In this document: positions 1-13,300 of the stretch, in pieces
Position numbering within the stretch: position 1 is the first letter of the stretch
How the letters are laid out: each line of letters opens with the position of its first letter
From: Actinostola sp. cb2023
Lineage: Eukaryota; Cnidaria; Anthozoa; Actiniaria; Actinostolidae
Length of the DNA: 64,000 bases
Assembly (NCBI GenBank): GCA_033675265.1
Contig: JAUJYZ010000914.1
Location: 186,001 to 250,000, forward strand
Reading direction: 5' to 3'
Position numbers and translations under genes: made by a program
Notes under the pieces: generated by a model
The model's database searches: none
Seen by the model: the letters and a program-made list of their open reading frames with translations, nothing else
What the model was told of the DNA's origin: nothing

Positions 1-1918
1 GCAGCATCACACCTAGTAAAGCAAGTAACACTTTGCATTGATATGGTATTGAGCAATCTACCGCAGCATCACACCTAGTAAAGCAAGTAACACTTTGCAT
101 TGATATGGTATTGAGCAATCTACCGCAGCATCACACCTAGTAAAGCAAGTAACACTTTGCATTGATATGGTATTGAGCAATCTACCGCAGCATCACACCT
201 AGTAAAGCAAGTAACACTTTGCATTGATATGGTATTGAGCAATCTACCGCAGCATCACACCTAGTAAAGCAAGTAACTTTTGCATTGATATGGTATTGAG
301 CAATCTACCGCAGCATCACACCTAGTAAAGCAAGTAACACTTTGCATTGATATGGTATTGAGCAATCTACCGCAGCATCACACCTAGTAAAGCAAGTAAC
401 ACTTTGCATTGATATGGTATTGAGCAATCTACCGCAGCATCACACCTAGTAAAGCAAGTAACACTTTGCATTGATATGGTATTGAGCAATCTACCGCAGC
501 ATCACACCTAGTAAAGCAAGTAACACTTTGCATTGATATGGTATTGAGCAATCTACCGCAGTATCACACCTAGTAAAGCAAGTAACACTTTGCATTGATA
601 TGGTATTGAGCAATCTACCGCAGCATCACACCTAGTAAAGCAAGTAACACTTTGCATTGATACGGTATTGAGCAATCTACCGCAGCATCACACCTAGTAA
701 AGCAAGTAACACTTTGCATTGATACGGTATTGAGCAATCTACCGCAGCATCACACCTAGTAAAGCAAGTAACACTTTGCATTGATACGGTATTGAGCAAT
801 CTACCGCAGCATCACACCTAGTAAAGCAAGTAACACTTTGCATTGATACGGTATTGAGCAATCTACCGCAGCATCACACCTAGTAAAGCAAGTAACACTT
901 TGCATTGATATGGTATTGAGCAATCTACCGCAGCATCACACCTAGTAAAGCAAGTAACACTTTGCATTGATATGGTATTGAGCAATCTACCGCAGCATCA
1001 CACCTAGTAAAGCAAGTAACACTTTGCATTGATATGGTATTGAGCAATCTACCGCAGCATCACACCTAGTAAAGCAAGTAACACTTTGCATTGATATGGT
1101 ATTGAGCAATCTACCGCAGCATCACACCTAGTAAAGCAAGTAACACTTTGCATTGATACGGTATTGAGCAATCTACCGCAGCATCACACCTAGTAAAGCA
1201 AGTAACACTTTGCATTGATATGGTATTGAGCAATCTACCGCAGCATCACACCTAGTAAAGCAAGTAACACTTTGCATTGATACGGTATTGAGCAATCTAC
1301 CGCAGCATCACACCTAGTAAAGCAAGTAACACTTTGCATTGATACGGTATTGAGCAATCTACCGCAGCATCACACCTAGTAAAGCAAGTAACACTTTGCA
1401 TTGATATGGTATTGAGCAATCTACCGCAGCATCACACCTAGTAAAGCAAGTAACACTTTGCATTGATATGGTATTGAGCAATCTACCGCAGCATCACACC
1501 TAGTAAAGCAAGTAACACTTTGCATTGATACGGTATTGAGCAATCTACCGCAGCATCACACCTAGTAAAGCAAGTAACACTTTGCATTGATACGGTATTG
1601 AGCAATCTACCGCAGCATCACACCTAGTAAAGCAAGTAACACTTTGCATTGATATGGTATTGAGCAATCTACCGCAGCATCACACCTAGTAAAGCAAGTA
1701 ACACTTTGCATTGATATGGTATTGAGCAATCTACCGCAGCATCACACCTAGTAAAGCAAGTAACACTTTGCATTGATATGGTATTGAGCAATCTACCGCA
1801 GCATCACACCTAGTAAAGCAAGTAACACTTTGCATTGATACGGTATTGAGCAATCTACCGCAGTATCACACCTAGTAAAGCAAGTAACAGTTTGATATGG
1901 TAGTTGAGCAATCTGATT
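1..1918. repeat. 62-bp satellite array
   Basis: About 31 head-to-tail copies of a 62-bp unit (start positions 1, 63, 125 and so on). Copies are nearly identical. The main variation is a single T/C site (GATATGG or GATACGG) that recurs in runs of neighbouring copies, plus one copy near 275 that has lost two bases. The last copy, near 1880-1918, is degenerate. The array continues past the left edge. Open frames across it are by-products of the repeat and I call no gene. Confidence 0.97.
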
Positions 1919-2395
1919 GTTTGCTTTAGTCTTTTTGAATTTGTATCGAGCCATCGCGATCATGCAAAACCCAAATGAGACACAAAATGTCGGACGAAAA
2001 AGAGGAAAAATACAATGTTTAAATAAGCCAAATAAAAATCGTGTTTTACAGATATTTGTTAAAACTTTCAAGATTCTATGCATGGATACACACGCACACA
2101 CTAAGTTTACAAACTGAAAATAAGAAGACACATACAAAAAAAAAAAGCAGTCGCTTGCTTGCAGTCCATTAACAACAAACAAAAGCGAGTAGCAAATCTA
2201 AACGCCGCTTAGAAATGAGATGCTATCCTCTCCCCCTCCCCCTAATGCTTGTTCCTCGTTTTCATACGACGTCATCGTCAAATACCAAAACCAACATGGC
2301 GGTTTCAAACGTTAACAAAGCATTTGCTTTTATTTTTGCGGCTGCTACATGATTTACTATTCAATATTTCTTTTTACAACAACTTTAATATAACT
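1919..2395. other. Unassigned sequence between two tandem arrays
   Basis: Non-repetitive AT-rich DNA with short A runs and a pyrimidine-rich patch near 2228-2245. Short open frames lack recognisable domains, splice structure or homology that I can see. I see no gene here. Confidence 0.6.
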
Positions 2396-3345
2396 AATAC
2401 TATTGCAAACTACTCTATGCTACATTACAATACTATTATAGTAGTATTATATACTAACTACATTACAATACTATTACAGTAGTATTATATACTAACTTAC
2501 GTGTACAACACAATGCTACTACTAATACATACAATACTATTATAATACTACTATAATACTACTGTAATAGTATTATATACTAACTTACGTGTACAACACA
2601 ATGCTACTACTAATACATACAATACTATTATAATACTACTATAATACTACTATAATAGTATTATATACTAACTTACGTGTACAACACAATGCTACTACGA
2701 CACAATGCTACTACTACTGTAATACATACTTATATTATTATAATGCTACTACTAATACATACAATATTATTATAATACTATTTTACTATAATATATTATA
2801 TACTAACTTACGTGTACAACACAATGCTACTACTAATACATACAATACTATTATAATACTACTATAATACTACTATAATAGTATTATATACTAACTTACG
2901 TGTACAACACAATGCTACTACTAATACATCACAATACTATTATAATACTACTGTAATAGTATTATATACTAACTTACGTGTACAACACAATGCTACTACT
3001 AATACATACAATACTATTATAATACTACTATAATACTACTATAATAGTATTATATACTAACTTACGTGTACAACACAATGCTACTACTAATACATCACAA
3101 TACTATTATAATACTACTGTAATAGTATTATATACTAACTTACGTGTACAACACAATGCTACTACTAATACATACAATACTATTATAATACTACTATAAT
3201 ACTACTATAATAGTATTATATACTAACTTACGTGTACAACACATGCTACTACTATAATACATCACAATACTATTATAATACTACTGTAATAGTATTATAT
3301 ACTAACTTACGTGTACAACACAATACTAATACATACAAGGTGTTC
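2396..3345. repeat. AT-rich tandem array, unit about 80-88 bp
   Basis: The motif TTACGTGTACAACACAATGC recurs about every 80-88 bp (near 2497, 2585, 2674, 2812, 2897, 2977, 3062, 3143 and 3228). Between occurrences lie imperfect palindromes made of ACTATTATAATACTAC-type steps. Each unit can fold on itself. The array may have grown from an AT-rich inverted-repeat element, but that is inference. Confidence 0.9.
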
Positions 3346-5513
3346 CAGCCACATCACACAGTCCGACGAAATAGTGAAGATCGTCTCGGGATAACAGAGA
3401 CAGAAGGAGAATCTTGGAGCTGCCTTGGTATTACGATGACGATTAAAAAAAAAAGATATTTAAATGTTATATCCGATATTTTATATTGAAAACATCTTGA
3501 ATAAGTACTGATGGAGGTTTGATAGATCCTATTATTGTAAATGTTTTCCAATCAATAGGATCGGATATTCAAGCTGAGTCATGTTGTAGTTTTGTTTTGT
3601 ACGTTTTTCCTCGACATTTGTCTGTGTTTGTGCCTGTACTAGTTACATAACGTTTCATTTGCATGTCCGTTGTTCCTAAAGTGTTACTGATCATTTACTC
3701 TTCTGTGGAATGGCATGAACTATTCCATCCCAGCATAAAAAAACTCTTCAGTATCTTGCAGTCCCATGTTTTTGAAAAGACACCATGTAAAGTTGAAATA
3801 TTAATTCTCATCACAGAGGTCCATTGCCCGATTGATACTTTGTAAAAAAAAAGTGTAAAGTCTTTGTAATATTCGGCTTAGCTTCATTAGATGAAACCAA
3901 CGGCTGTCTGCATAGTTATCAGCCTCATCTAATACTGAATTGCCAAAGACGTCAGGAGCCATTTTCCCGCTCTGTGTGTGACGTCATTAATTGTTTTTAT
4001 TAATTTGTGAAAAATTAACCAGGGAACTTCGGCCAATCAGAAACGGAAATATAGTTTGAATGAAAAAAAAACATATTTATTGTTGAATTATTTGTTATTG
4101 GAGAGAGGTTAATTAAAGACTAACATGGGATCACTATCATCTTTACTCAGTTGAGCAAAATGGTTTTGTAAAGTAACGGAGATCTATATGTTTTTGGAAT
4201 TCTTTCTTTATCAAAATCCTCGTATTTAATCCAAATAAGATGACTTTTCTTGAAGAGTTATTCATTGTTATCAGTCCATTTAAGTTCTACGGTTTGCTTC
4301 AGTTAATGTAGAACTGGATTAACATCTGGTTATCTTAGTCCACCCTGCTTAGAGTAATCAGTAATTAATGCACTGTGTCAGTTCATCTTGGGGTTCTTTC
4401 CATTGCAACACAATCCGTAAGTTCCACTTTCAACTGCGATAATAAAATCTTCTGGAACTTTCGAACATATACATACAAACGCTTGCGCAGCGAGTGCCAG
4501 GCGAACGAAGTACACGAGTTTTATACCCGCGTAAAGTGTAGTTGACAATCATTGTCCAGTTGTTTAAAATGAGATGCAATTCTTTGTAAGTTGTTTTGTC
4601 ATGAAATTGCTTGTGAAAGAAAACTAAATGCCGAGGATTCTGAATCCCTTTTCATAGATTACGTCTCATGGCATGATATCACAGCTGGACATATCATTGT
4701 TTTTCTGCTGCTCACTGAAGACCTGATATGCAGTTTTCCAATAAAGTGCCTGGATATTTTTTGTTTGGCTTCGCTAAAATGATTAGATGCTATTATTAAA
4801 ACCACCAATACTGATGTGTTGGACGATAAACAAATGGTCCAATACAACAAAGTACTATCGGGTGAAATTTACGGCTATTCACGTGCCCACTGGGAGAGCT
4901 ATCAAGTCCTGACAAAACGCTTCTGCTCCGTTCAGTTCTGATCAGCGCTGCCGATCAACCAAAGACTATATCCTTGCAGTTTCATTGAAACAAAAACAAT
5001 GATAACAAACATTAGCACTATCTAGCAGGTGCAAGGCTAATCCCGTTGTCTGTGAAAGTGAACGACTAACAACATCGATTAGTGTGGAGCGGGTATATAC
5101 CGGGATTGAAAGGCTTAGTGCTAAATAAACAACGTCACTCAAGCAAACTATCCATTTATTCCTCCGCGTAGTATTTAGCCGTCAGGCCATTCACCCGATC
5201 TTGGTATTTCTTCTTTCTCGACATATTAGCATTTGTTTTTGCTAGGGACCTAAACATTCACATCAAACCTAATCATTCATTTGCGACCATAGTGCAATTC
5301 ATTTAAGTAGTAGTAGTAGTAGTAGTAAGCCCTTCGTTTGTGTACAGTTTTTTTGTAACATGCATCCTAAACTTTTTAAATCGACTTTGAAATTAACAAA
5401 CTTCCCATAGTTGGATTGATCTGAAATTTCAGTATGACAGTTATATCGATATATATAACAGATTCTGACTCAGCAGCTTTATTCTGAAGACTATACATGC
5501 TGTAGAACAATCC
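3346..5513. other. Intergenic sequence, no feature recognised
   Basis: Mostly single-copy, AT-rich DNA. A short (AGT)n microsatellite lies at about 5308-5328. I found no open frame with a recognisable domain, no tRNA arms and no clear inverted repeat above background. Exons of an unknown gene cannot be excluded by eye. Confidence 0.5.
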
Positions 5514-5528
5514 CGCCGGCCCTGCTAA

Positions 5529-6018
5529 TAAGCCACTTCATGCTGTCGTCCGCCATTTTGAATTGGGACCGAAACGCTACAAAATTTATAGAAATCTAGA
5601 TCACTTTGACTTGCCGTAACTCCGTTCGATTTTGTTGGATTTTCAAAATTTAAACTTCGATAATCAACAGGCATGCATATCAGTTGTCGACTGAAAATAA
5701 GACCAATATAGGTGATTTAACTATCTTTTACGAGTCAATCTTCTTTTCATGGATCTTAAAATGTCGAGCTAATTTGCATATTCACGTGCCGAACGAATTA
5801 TTTTGAAAACAAAACCAAAAATTCTCGATTTGTAGCATTGCAATACCCATCATATTATAGGTCATCAATAACAAAGAAACCCTATTTTAAAAAATGGTAA
5901 GTTTTTAAAAATCCAACGAAATCAAGCGGAGTTACGGCAAATCAAAATGATCCAGATTTCTATAAATTTTGCCGCCTTTGTCTCAATTCAAAATGGCGGA
6001 CGACAGCGTAAAGTGGCA
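5529..6018. mobile_element. Foldback element (about 490 bp) with long inverted arms
   Basis: The left arm contains GCTGTCGTCCGCCATTTTGA near 5540, and its reverse complement closes the element near 6005. The arms remain complementary inward for about 150 bp (for example GTAACTCCG near 5618 against CGGAGTTACGG near 5930). The structure is a non-autonomous palindromic element. I cannot define a clean target-site duplication, so the superfamily is unassigned. Confidence 0.8.
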
Positions 6019-6355
6019 TAATTTTGACGTCCGTCGCCCTTCGTCCATATTCGTTTTCACTTATTGGAATTGTGTACGTTTACTTAACACTCAAAATGAT
6101 ATTTTGGAGGGACAGCTTTTCATTAAAATACTGAATAATATCGAGTTATATGAAGTTATACCGAAACAGCTAATATCACCAAACGGTTTGTTGATAGGAT
6201 CATATAACCGAGTACAATAATGTATTTCTAATCTGTTCAGCTGGTCTATCTTCTATTTAGCAGTGCTTTTAGCTTTTCATCGTCCGATTAAAACGAGGAG
6301 TGCAACAATGATATAAGGCTACCAAACTGTTGGCAGTGGATTCACAGTAGTCGTC

Positions 6356-8808
6356 ATGCAGCCTTGCTATCTCGTTCTGTTCTGTTGTGTTGTGCTCTTC
6401 AGCATGGTTGGAAGAAGCAGTGGCTTCACTATGAACCCAGGAGAAATTGGAAAGAAGAATTCAATAGCCAAGGTAAAACGCGTTAGGTGGCTTTATAACT
6501 CTCAGTCAATAGCAATGCGTATATAACGTGTTAGATGGCTTTATAACTCTTAGACAATAGCCAAGGTATAACGTGTTAGATGGCTTTATAACTCTCAGTC
6601 AATAGCCAAGGTATAACGTGTTAGATGGCTTTATAACTCTTAGTCAATAGCCAAGGTATAACGTGTTAGGTGGCTTTATAACTCTCAGTCCGGCAATAGC
6701 CAAGGTATAACGTGTTTAATAGATGGCTTTATAACTCTCAGTCAATACCCAAGGTATAACGTGTTAGATGGCTTTATACCTCTCAGTCAATAGCCAAGGT
6801 ATAACGTGTTAAATAGATGGCTTTATAACTCGCAGTCCGGAAATAGCCAAGGTATAACGTGTTAGATGGCTTTATAACTCTCAGTCAATAGCCAAGGTAT
6901 AACGTGTTAGATGGCTTTATAACTCTCAGTCAATAGCCAAGGTATAACGTGCTAGATGGCTTTCTAACTCTCAGTCAATAGCCAAGGTATAACGTGTTAG
7001 ATGGCTTTCTAACTCTCAGTCAATAGCCAAGGTATAACGTGTTACATGTAGGTGGCTTTCTAACTCTCAGTCAATAGCCAAGGTATAACGTGTTAGATGG
7101 CTTTATAACTCTCAGTCAATAGCCAAGGTATAACGACGTGTTAGATGGCTTTATAACTCTCAGTCAATAGCCAAGGTATAACGTGTTAGGTGGTTTTATA
7201 ACTCTCAGTCAATAGCCAAGGTATAACGTGTTAGTTGGTTTTATAACTCTCAGTCAATAGCCAAGGTATAACGTGTTAGATGGCTTTATAACTCTCAGTC
7301 AATAGCCAAGGTATCATACCCAGAAATCAGAGACATGCCTGGTCGCGCAGCTCATTATTCATAAGCTTTTCATACATTTACATATCAAAGAGAAATGGTA
7401 GAAATGTATGTCAAAACATAGAAAATCAGAAATATCTGAAGAACTAAACTTCGGATGCAAACTCCCGATAGCTAATTCACAAGTTTAATGTTTTGGGTGC
7501 TCGAATCGAGTACACTTCTTACAATCAAGCGAAAATAAAGTATGACAAAATCGATTTCAAAAATCGCTCTCTCAACAACATCTCACCTCTGTCATTTACT
7601 GTAAAAGGCCGCCAAATTGAGTAAATTCCTAAAAGTTGGAGTCCGGTAGCAGCTTCGTCGAGCGTGGTACACACTTTCCCGATAGCCAGTTCGAAAGGAC
7701 ATCATCTAAACTCACAGAATATCATACTTGTTTGGCCATAAATTCCACTTCTAATATGACAAAGTCCAGCCAAAGATAAGCTAAATTCCACTTTCGCCGA
7801 TACAGAAGCATACTGAGTAAATATACTGTTTTCACCGTTGTTTTTCACTCGGTAAACGCTTCTGTCAAGATTATTTGGATCGCCATGTTTACATAAGTAG
7901 CCTGGCCTGTTAGATTACACAGGAAACCCAGAGATAGTTAGCTGAATTAGGCTCAAAAAGTGAGAAATAGGAGAGACGATGGAGGGGAGGGGGTTCAACT
8001 TTGGGCTTCCTGTGGTAAATACCATTTTCGTATCTTTTTGCTAAATTTGCAATTATTTTAAAATGTAGAGGATGTATGATCAAGATCGCTTCACACTTTT
8101 AGTTTGTGATTGAGATTTCACATAGTTTACATGAATTTGAGCATAATCTTTTGATTCTGGGTAACTCCGCTGACACAAATAATCGTAGACGCAAAATGTC
8201 TCTGATTTCTGGCAATGAACGTGTTAGATGGCTTTATAACTCTATAATGTTTAGGTCTGGAATAGGGTATGGAAATCGCATGTTTAGGTCTGGAATAGGG
8301 TATGGAAATCGCATGCTGTTTAGGTCTGGAATAGGGTATGGAAATCGCATGTTTAGGTCTGGAATAGGGTATGGAAATCGCATGTTTAGGTCTGGAATAG
8401 GGTATGGAAATCGCATGTTTAGGTCTGGAATAGGGTATGGAAATCGCATGTTTAGGTCTGGAATAGGGTATGGAAATCGCATGCTTAGGTCTGGAATAGG
8501 GTATGGAAATCGCATGTTTAGGTCTGGAATAGGGTATGGAAATGGCATGTTTATGTCTGGAATAGGGTCAGGGTTTTGAGGTGCCCACCGCACGCACACC
8601 CCTACCCTAAATTATTATCATTATTATTCGTATATAGTATTATAATTATAGGAATGCCGACTTTATTCTAAGACAATCAATAATCAGTATTGAACGAATC
8701 TTTTATTTCTACATACAGGCGCGGTCTGTGAATACAAGGGGTTTCTGTCAAGTTGCCAAAGCATTGTGTGAAAGCAGGTTGTATTCCAATCACAACCGCT
8801 TTCGTTAG
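6356..8808 (+). CDS. Small secreted peptide precursor, two exons (68 aa)
   Basis: Proposed from sequence only; I recognise no family. Exon 1 (6356-6472) encodes 39 residues. The first ~24 form a textbook signal peptide: short N-terminus, hydrophobic core rich in L, F, V and C, then small residues. Exon 1 ends AAG|GTAAAA. Exon 2 (8719-8808) follows a good acceptor (CTACATACAG) in the same phase and adds 29 residues ending NRFR before TAG. The other two frames of exon 2 stop after 3 and 16 codons. The mature part would be about 44 residues with one Lys-Lys pair and two cysteines (C-x6-C). A possible poly(A) signal AATAAA lies at 8946-8951. The 2.2-kb intron holds two minisatellites and a transposon. 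A neuropeptide or defence-peptide role is a guess. Other exons could exist. Confidence 0.45.
6473..7314. repeat. 45-bp minisatellite that copies the exon 1 splice donor
   Basis: About 18-19 tandem copies of a 45-bp unit. Each contains CAATAGCCAAG followed by GTATAA, so each repeats the last bases of exon 1 of the peptide gene plus its donor. The first unit is the real exon-intron junction (6461-6517). Copies vary by small insertions (CCGG, TTAA, CATG). The array is interrupted at 7314 by a transposon, and one partial unit resumes at 8218-8246. Confidence 0.93.
7315..8217. mobile_element. Non-autonomous DNA transposon (903 bp) inside the 45-bp array
   Basis: It begins CATACCCAGAAATCAGAGAC and ends with the near reverse complement (22-bp terminal repeats, two mismatches). 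It sits in the middle of a 45-bp repeat unit: GGTAT on the left and AACGTGTTAG on the right. No protein domain is visible inside and no clear target-site duplication can be read. Confidence 0.8.
8247..8577. repeat. 33-bp minisatellite
   Basis: About ten copies of a 33-bp unit containing TTTAGGTCTGGAATAGGG. The unit length is a multiple of three, so both strands carry open frames (an 11-residue repeat such as MFRSGIGYGNR on the plus strand). Position inside an intron and lack of other coding signal argue against a real protein. Confidence 0.93.
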
Positions 8809-10308
8809 TTGTACTCCTCATGGCAAATTAAACGCGATCGACGATGGCAATCGAAACAACAGGGCGGCTCTCCATGACAAAATATATTATCGAAAATCAT
8901 ATTATAATAAACATTAAATGCATTATTGTAATTTAAATAAGAATCAATAAAAGCACGGACCATTGAATGAGCAACGATTCTTGTGTCACAGTATAATATT
9001 TCATTGCTTGAAGAAGTGATTTAGCCCGTAAAGGTGGGTGGGGGGGTATTATTTGGGGCCACAATCTGAAGAACGGCAAAGTCGCGAGCACCTAGAAGGG
9101 GTGCGAGGGCGTTCTCCCCCGGAAATTTTCGAGGTATATGTTCTTTGAGTGTAGTTTTCCCCAATCTGGAGTCATGGAAACCCTAGGGGGACAAACTACA
9201 GGAATAGTCGTAGCAAATAACAACAACACAGTGTTCAATAAAAACTGAGATAATCGATTAAACTGTTATTGCGATTTTATTATAGTAATAAACATGCCCT
9301 ATTACATTTAAGGTTCTAATTGCATCCCCAACCAATAATTCAAGAAAATACTTCTTTTTTACAGGCTGCCATTATAAATAACTTTATTATTCTTTTAAAA
9401 GTTTCAAAATGAATGTCAACAAAATTTCATTTGAATCAGTACTTGTTTTATGGATAAACGCAGAACAAGGTCAGTTCTCTACGGGCGACGGGTCTCAAAT
9501 CCTTCTTTTATGCGGCCATTTCTGGGTCCAAGCCTAGGCTTTCGTTCCTTCAAAATTATTATTTTCTTTTTCTTCTTCAATTTTTGAACATTAGGAAAAT
9601 GCTTCCGAGGCATATCAAGCAACTGCCACCCACTCCCACCAGGAAATGATGTGTGCGTCATAGCAACACGTCACTGAGATGGTGCAACAATTGTAACTAA
9701 CTAAAGATTACACGGATTTTGATAAAATTGGAAAAATAAATCTGATATTGATTTTTGTGATCCATTGAGGCAAATATCCACAATGTGTTATTGTATAGCG
9801 GCATACGGAATCCCTTCTATATATACACAACCCATCCCTGGAATCATCCAAACATTCAACCTTCGTTTTCAGAGCGTGCGTAGTACATGCAATCACGTGA
9901 CTAAGCGGCAGCTCCCAAACGGCTGCGATTGGCTGATTCACTAAGGTACATTGTCTGTAGAGCTGCTAATGACAGGATTTGTTGATCAATTAAGACAGTC
10001 CAGCTGTATGTGTAGATTGGACGAATGCTTCCTTTCATCATTCATTTTAGGCATCTTAAACAAGACAAGAAAACTCATCAATATCCATCATTGGGTGATG
10101 TGTTATCTCTCTCTAACACCCACTTATTGTTCTGTCGACTGCACTTTCCCCTCCCTCTATCAGTGTTGTTTCGGGACCAAGGGTTATCATAAACACATCA
10201 GCAATCAATATTGATCTAAGCGGGAATAATCATTATTTGCCATACGTTTGTCAATAGTTAATAGAAAGGAATGGTTTTGAAACCCAGCATAGAGTTGTTG
10301 CTATTAAA
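8809..10308. other. Intergenic sequence between peptide gene and PPP4R1 3' end
   Basis: Contains the putative AATAAA of the peptide gene (8946-8951), G-rich patches near 9032-9050 and otherwise unremarkable AT-rich DNA. The 3' untranslated region of PPP4R1 should lie at its right edge on the minus strand. Short open frames show no domains. Confidence 0.5.
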
Positions 10309-13300
10309 TCAAGGTGACCTAAACTCACTCGTGTTATCCTCTGAATCTAAAGTCTCCATGTCATCGTCATGGTAACCCGACGCGGTATCAACGTCATCGT
10401 TTTCTTCTGTCTCACTGTTGACGTCAGATGTTTCAGCAATGATGTCATCAGATGAAGCCACGCTGGATTCCAGAGTAACTTCGCTGTATTGCTGTGTCGT
10501 GTTTGGTTCATCTTCTGTCTCATCGCATAGCCTTCTCTCTTCAGCGTCCTCTTCATCGATATGTACTGCAGACAATACTTCTGTTGTTTCATCCAAAGTA
10601 TCTAGCGTTGCTATAGTATCGTCTCTATGTTTACTGTAATCTCTTTCCAAGGCATCTGGTGCGCCCGCAAAGTATCTGACATCTCGGTCAGAGTCTAAGT
10701 ATAGTTTCTGTAAAGCAGCTTCGATGATGGTTTTCTCTTTGCATTCAGACGAGCAAATGTATTCTAAAACAACATTTGATCATCAGTACACACAATGTCT
10801 TGCCAATCCCTTGAAAACTGTATGACATATAAACTGTATGACATATAAACTGTATGACATATAAACTGTATGACGTATAAACTGTATGACGTATAAACTG
10901 TATGACGTATAAACTGTATGACATATAAACTGTATGACATATAAACTGTATGACGTATAAACGGCTGTATGACGTATAAACTGTATGACATATAAACTGT
11001 ATGACATATAAACTGTATGACATATAAACTGTATGACATATAAACTGTATGACATATAAACTGTATGACATATAAACTGTATGACGTATAAACTGTATGA
11101 CATATAACACTGTATGACGTATAAACGGTATGACGTATAAACTGTATGACATATAACACTGTATGACGTATAAACTGTATGACGTATAAACTGTATGACA
11201 TATAACACTGTATGACGTATAAACTGTATGACGTATAAACTGTATGACGTATAAACTGTATGACGTATAAACTGTATGACGTATAAACTGTATGACGTAA
11301 AACTGTATGACGTATAAACTGTATGACATATAACACTGTATGATGTATAAACTGTATGACGTATAAACTGTATGACGTATAAACTGTATGACGTATAAAC
11401 TGTATGACATATAACACTGTATGATGTATAAACTGTATGACATATACATGAAGGAATGGTTAACGCTCAGCGTGCGTCCATCGAGTTATGGATGCACGCG
11501 GGAGGCTGCTAAGCACGAGAGAAGCGTAAGAGTCGCATGAGGCGCAGCCGAGTGCGACTTTAGCTTCTTGAGTGCTTAGCAGCCGACCAAGTGCATCCAT
11601 AACTCGATGGACGCACAGCTGAAGCGTTGACCATTTCTTTTATAACATAGTTACTGCAAATTCAAATAAAACAATTTTATTTTCCAATTGATTTCAGAGC
11701 GCGCGCTATTCATACCCTATTAATATTCATTATCCCGTGCGATGACGTAATGAGCATTATATAAGATATAATTAATTATGCAAATGTGTCAGTTCACCAA
11801 GATCGAGTTGGGATGCAGATGTCGAGATGATACCGCCGGCAGCACGGCCTCTTTCTGCGTTTTCTGCTACGTTCCTGCTGCTGACATTCAACAGGCCGTG
11901 CTGCCTATTTTTGCCTCGAAAATGCAGCCGCTGTGGCGCCACAAAACCCGCCAATGTCGTCAGTGCCTTTGAATCTTGGTTCTTTCTGGTTTGGCGGTTG
12001 TGAACTCTATCGAGTATTGTATGGCCGTTGGGCAGGTCCAGAACTCTCAGGATAACGAGCAACTACAGGTTTTCGTTTAAGTTCTGTTTCTCTTTGGTTT
12101 AATTTTTGCCCTGTGTTTGATTCGGTAGAAAGTTTTGCAGTATATCTGAATTCTTAATCTTAGTGAGTAGTCTGTTGATTCAGGAATGTGGCGTCCATGT
12201 GCGTTTCTTTGTTCAAGTCCATTGTGAGTTGATGATTGTATACGTGTTGTTTTTTTGGTCTTTTGTTTAAGTTTTTCTAGGTTGTTGGAGTGGAGCATTT
12301 ATACCTGAAACGGCGTTGCCGCTTTGCCTTAGAGAATGGAACCTGGATGTGGTGATCCAAGACCAAGCAAGTCTCTGCTACAACCAACCAAGTCTCTGTG
12401 ACTCCGGATCGAGAATAGTAGCTGGACCGCGCGTTGTGGCAGGTTATTCCAGGGGGAGTGTCGGGGCGCGTCTGTGTACGTGATCCCAGATAATACAAAG
12501 TTGGGAAAAGAAACTGGGCGAGTCTGTGTGACGTAGCTCTAGAATAGAAGCTGGGCGAGTCTGTGTGACCCCAGAGAATAGAAGTTGGGCGAGTCTGTGT
12601 GACCCCAGAGAATAGAAGTTGGGCGAGTCTGTGTGACCCCAGAGAATAGAAGTTGGGCGAGTCTGTGTGACCCCAGAGAATAGAAGCTGGGCGAGTCTGT
12701 GTGAACCCAAATAGAAGCTGGACGAGTCTGTGTGATCCCAGAGAATAGAAGCTGGACGAGTCTGTGTGAACCCAAATAGAAGCTGGACGAGTCTGTGTGA
12801 TCCCAGAGAATAGAAGCTGGACGAGTCTGTGTGACCCCAGAGAATAGAAGCTGGACGAGTCTGTGTGAACCCAAATAGAAGCTGGACGAGTCTGTGTGAT
12901 CCCAGAGAATAGAAGCTGGACGAGTCTGTGTGACCCCAGAGAATAGAAGCTGGGCGAGTCTGTGTGACCCCAGAGAATAGAAGCTGGACGAGTCTGTGTG
13001 AACCCAAATAGAAGCTGGACGAGTCTGTGTGAACCCAAATAGAAGCTGGACGAGTCTGTGTGATCCCAGAGAATAGAAGCTGGACGAGTCTGTGTGACCC
13101 AAATAGAAGCTGGACGAGTCTGTGTGATCCCAAATAGAAGAATCTGTGTGATCCCAGAGAATAGAAGCTGGACGAGTCTGTGTGACCCCAGAGAATAGAA
13201 GCTGGACGAGTCTGTGTGACCCCAGAGAATAGAAGCTGGGCGAGTCTGTGTGACCCCAGAGAATAGAAGCTGGACGAGTCTGTGTGACCCCAGAGAATAG

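Noticed and set aside
8106..8599. 157- and 121-codon frames with 11-residue repeats
   Set aside because: They follow the 33-bp minisatellite inside the intron of the peptide gene and start in an inserted transposon.
10745..11449. Open minus-strand frames of 141-234 codons
   Set aside because: They are translations of the 16-bp minisatellite in overlapping frames; no start context, domain or splice support.
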